A stretch of DNA of 24,920 bases. It comes from an uncultured bacterium. GTDB lineage: Bacteria > Cyanobacteriota > Vampirovibrionia > Gastranaerophilales > Gastranaerophilaceae. The position numbers and the translations under genes are program-made. The stretch lies in the NCBI GenBank assembly GCA_900551965.1, contig URYF01000016.1, positions 1-24,920 of the forward strand, written 5' to 3'. The notes below the pieces were generated by a model. That model was not told where the DNA came from. It ran no database searches and saw only the letters and a list, made by a program, of their open reading frames with translations. The first letter of the stretch is position 1; each line of letters starts with the position of its first letter. Shown one piece after another: positions 23,146-24,920 of the stretch.

Positions 23146-24813
23146 ATGGATGTTAATACATTTTTCTTACTTTATGGAGGTATTAAAGCATATACAATGT
23201 TTTTATCTGATTGTTTTATGGGGAACTCTAAAGTAAGTGATTTCATATTAAAAGAAGATTATTTTTACATGGCTAAATTCAGTTTAGCAATGTGTAGTTT
23301 ATTTGTTGTTAAGGAAGAATTAATCGAAGGATCAAAAAACAATTTTATTTGTAAAACCATTGATGAAGGAATCTTAAATTGTGTTAAAGAAGTTGCCGTT
23401 CAAACAAAAGATGGTTTTGAAATTGATGGAGTAATATTTAAAAATCCAGAAGAAATTGTTGGTTTAATTAGAAATAAATTAGCACATGGAGAATTTATTA
23501 TAGATTTAGAAAACAAGAAAATTTCATTTAAACTTGAAAATTGTATGATGTCACTTGGAATGTCAAGTGTTATTAACATGATTTCTAAATCCATAGATTG
23601 TTATTATTTAAACTCATCTAATACCGAATATAAAAATGATATTGCGATAATAAATAAGCCTGATAAAAATAGAACTAAGTCATTAAAAACTAAAAGTGAA
23701 ATAAAAGGTTTTTTAAGAACATTTAGTAAAATGAGCTTTAGTTTTGAAAAACATGATGGTGGAGCTTTAAATGATGAAATAATTAAAATAGCTGATGGTT
23801 TGGTTACCAGTGCTTATGAAGCAAATTCTTCTATAGGATTACTAGTGAAAGCTAAAAAGAAATTTGCTAATCAAGGTTACTCTTTTGATTGGAAAAAAAC
23901 TCCCTTAAAAGAAGATTTAATCGAAGAAATAACTGATTATGTTTATTATAACTACCCTAAAAATATGCCTTATGAACATCAAATAAGATTTATGAAAAAA
24001 GATTTAGAGAGTAGACTTAATCCCAAAAAACATTTGGTAGAATCACTAAAAAAGAATATGATAATACTTCAAATTGCTTATGAAAATCAAACAGTTAATT
24101 ATGGAAAAGTTCTTGAAGAATATAAAACTGTATGTAGTTATGATACAATTGGATTAGAAGAGTTAGCAACAACATCATTTGCTCTTTTTGAAGCCATATT
24201 CTCTTATGGAAATGATAAGTTTTTAGAAAATAGTAATGAATATACATTTATACCAAGTGATGGTTTAGATTATAGCACTCTTGATTTAAGCCCTATAAAT
24301 GTTTTATATATAAATAAGGATAACGGCTTTAAAAATAGTATTTTAATAGAACTAGCAAGTAAGAAAAAGAAAATTACAGAAATGGATGCTAAAATTTCTA
24401 AAAATGAACAAAGTCTATTACAAGTAACTAAAAGCGGTAATTTAAAAGCTAAATCAATTTTACAAAGTAATTTAAAAAAATCATATCAAGAAAGAGATAA
24501 AATTTATGAAGAATTAAAAACTTTACTAATAAGATTAAATGAAATAAAACTTTATGAAAATTTTAATGAAAATCACTTAAGAAATAAGGCAATAATTAAT
24601 GGTATAAGAAATAGTATTTCTCATGGCAATTATAAAATAAAAACCGTCGAAAACCGTATTAATAAAATAGTTTTTGAAGATATTTATGAAGGTGTTTTAA
24701 CATTTAAATGTGAAGTTTCAATAACGGACTTTATCAACATGATTTATAGAAATGAAGAAGCAATTAAAGAATTCCTAAAAAAAGATGAAACGCTAAGAAG
24801 AATATTAATATAA
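23146..24813 (+). CDS. Large protein with two HEPN-type RN-x3-H motifs
   Basis: A 555-residue, probably cytosolic protein that I cannot place in a named family. It contains two motifs of the HEPN ribonuclease type: IRNKLAHG (R109...H114) and IRNSISHG (R488...H493), both R-N-x3-H followed by G. The sequences after them are also alike (aromatic, Ile-rich strand, then helix ending in INMISK / INMIYR), suggesting two copies of one fold at the two ends. Residues about 400-475 are Lys/Glu-rich and likely coiled coil. HEPN pairs act as RNases in toxins, Abi proteins and Cas13, so an RNA-cleaving defence or stress role is possible. Non-catalytic HEPN scaffolds also exist. No antitoxin-size gene adjoins it. 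Its own promoter and terminator make it monocistronic, behind the membrane XRE regulator. Confidence 0.8.
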   Translation: MDVNTFFLLYGGIKAYTMFLSDCFMGNSKVSDFILKEDYFYMAKFSLAMCSLFVVKEELIEGSKNNFICKTIDEGILNCVKEVAVQTKDGFEIDGVIFKNPEEIVGLIRNKLAHGEFIIDLENKKISFKLENCMMSLGMSSVINMISKSIDCYYLNSSNTEYKNDIAIINKPDKNRTKSLKTKSEIKGFLRTFSKMSFSFEKHDGGALNDEIIKIADGLVTSAYEANSSIGLLVKAKKKFANQGYSFDWKKTPLKEDLIEEITDYVYYNYPKNMPYEHQIRFMKKDLESRLNPKKHLVESLKKNMIILQIAYENQTVNYGKVLEEYKTVCSYDTIGLEELATTSFALFEAIFSYGNDKFLENSNEYTFIPSDGLDYSTLDLSPINVLYINKDNGFKNSILIELASKKKKITEMDAKISKNEQSLLQVTKSGNLKAKSILQSNLKKSYQERDKIYEELKTLLIRLNEIKLYENFNENHLRNKAIINGIRNSISHGNYKIKTVENRINKIVFEDIYEGVLTFKCEVSITDFINMIYRNEEAIKEFLKKDETLRRILI

Positions 24814-24836
24814 AGTGGATAAAACCACTTTTTTTT
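24812..24836 (+). terminator. Intrinsic terminator of the HEPN-like gene
   Basis: aagtgg (24813-24818)/ccactt (24825-24830) with loop ataaaa, followed by a T run, right at the stop codon. Confidence 0.85.
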
Positions 24837-24860
24837 GTTAAGAATAAAAATGTGATAATC

Positions 24861-24920
24861 ATGGTATTAAAAGATTTAATTATAGAAATTTTATTTTTAT
24901 TAGTAATTATTTTATATTTA
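24861..24920 (+). CDS. Start of a possible membrane protein gene, cut by the window end
   Basis: From ATG 24861 the frame stays open to the window edge: MVLKDLIIEILFLLVIILYL. It is strongly hydrophobic after residue 6, like a signal anchor or first membrane helix. No convincing SD precedes it and only 20 codons are visible, so it may be spurious. Confidence 0.35.
   Translation, partial: MVLKDLIIEILFLLVIILYL

Noticed and set aside
23146..24813. A Cas13-type effector
   Set aside because: It is too short and carries its motifs in a different layout. I find no CRISPR repeat array anywhere in the window.

Overview
The window looks like a metagenome-style contig made of two parts from different organisms, joined inside the coding sequence of ribosomal protein S13 at about 17385-17410.

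Part 1 (1 to about 17400) resembles a gut relative of the Cyanobacteriota, most likely Vampirovibrionia/Gastranaerophilales. This is an inference from protein style (for example the small lineage-type proteins at 1552-2560) and not from a database search. It opens with the 3' third of a 23S rRNA gene, a long spacer, 5S rRNA and a terminator. Then come a GNAT-like protein, a 78-residue orphan, an Fsr-type MFS exporter, dnaK, uvrC, tgt, ndk and a minus-strand run of six tightly packed genes. In transcription order that run is a ZorA/MotA-like protein, a ZorB/MotB-like protein, a UPF0210 gene broken by one in-frame TAA, two tandem paralogues of unknown function, and a 5'-nucleotidase-like phosphoesterase. 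Next are rimI-bioY (minus) and the ribosomal block infA-rpmJ-rpsM (plus). A structured repeat occurs twice in this part, in the 23S-5S spacer and in the rpmJ-rpsM spacer, with compensatory base changes in its stems. Several promoters here have TTGCAA as -35 and an extended -10. uvrC, tgt and rimI each have the -10 exactly 6 nt before the ATG, so their mRNAs are probably leaderless.

Part 2 (about 17400 to 24920) is visibly more A/T-rich, uses AT-ending codons and has classical TTGACA/TATAAT promoters with strong SDs. It suggests a low-GC Firmicute (Bacilli/RF39-like; inference). It starts with the last ~245 residues of pyruvate:ferredoxin oxidoreductase fused in frame to the first 56 residues of S13, followed by recG, a GNAT acetyltransferase, a DUF1848 protein, an XRE regulator with a DUF2975-like membrane domain, and a 555-residue protein with two HEPN-type RN-x3-H motifs. 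Two minus-strand elements of about 100 nt, on either side of recG-GNAT, share a TTGACA-17-TAAGAT promoter, 5' hairpins, an unpaired C-rich stretch and a tetraloop terminator. They look like paralogous small RNAs. The C-rich stretch of one is perfectly complementary over 9 nt to the SD region of the HEPN-like gene.

The best candidates for something undescribed are the paired sRNAs, the dual-HEPN protein next to the membrane XRE regulator, the ZorAB-like operon without known Zorya effectors, and the covarying repeat.
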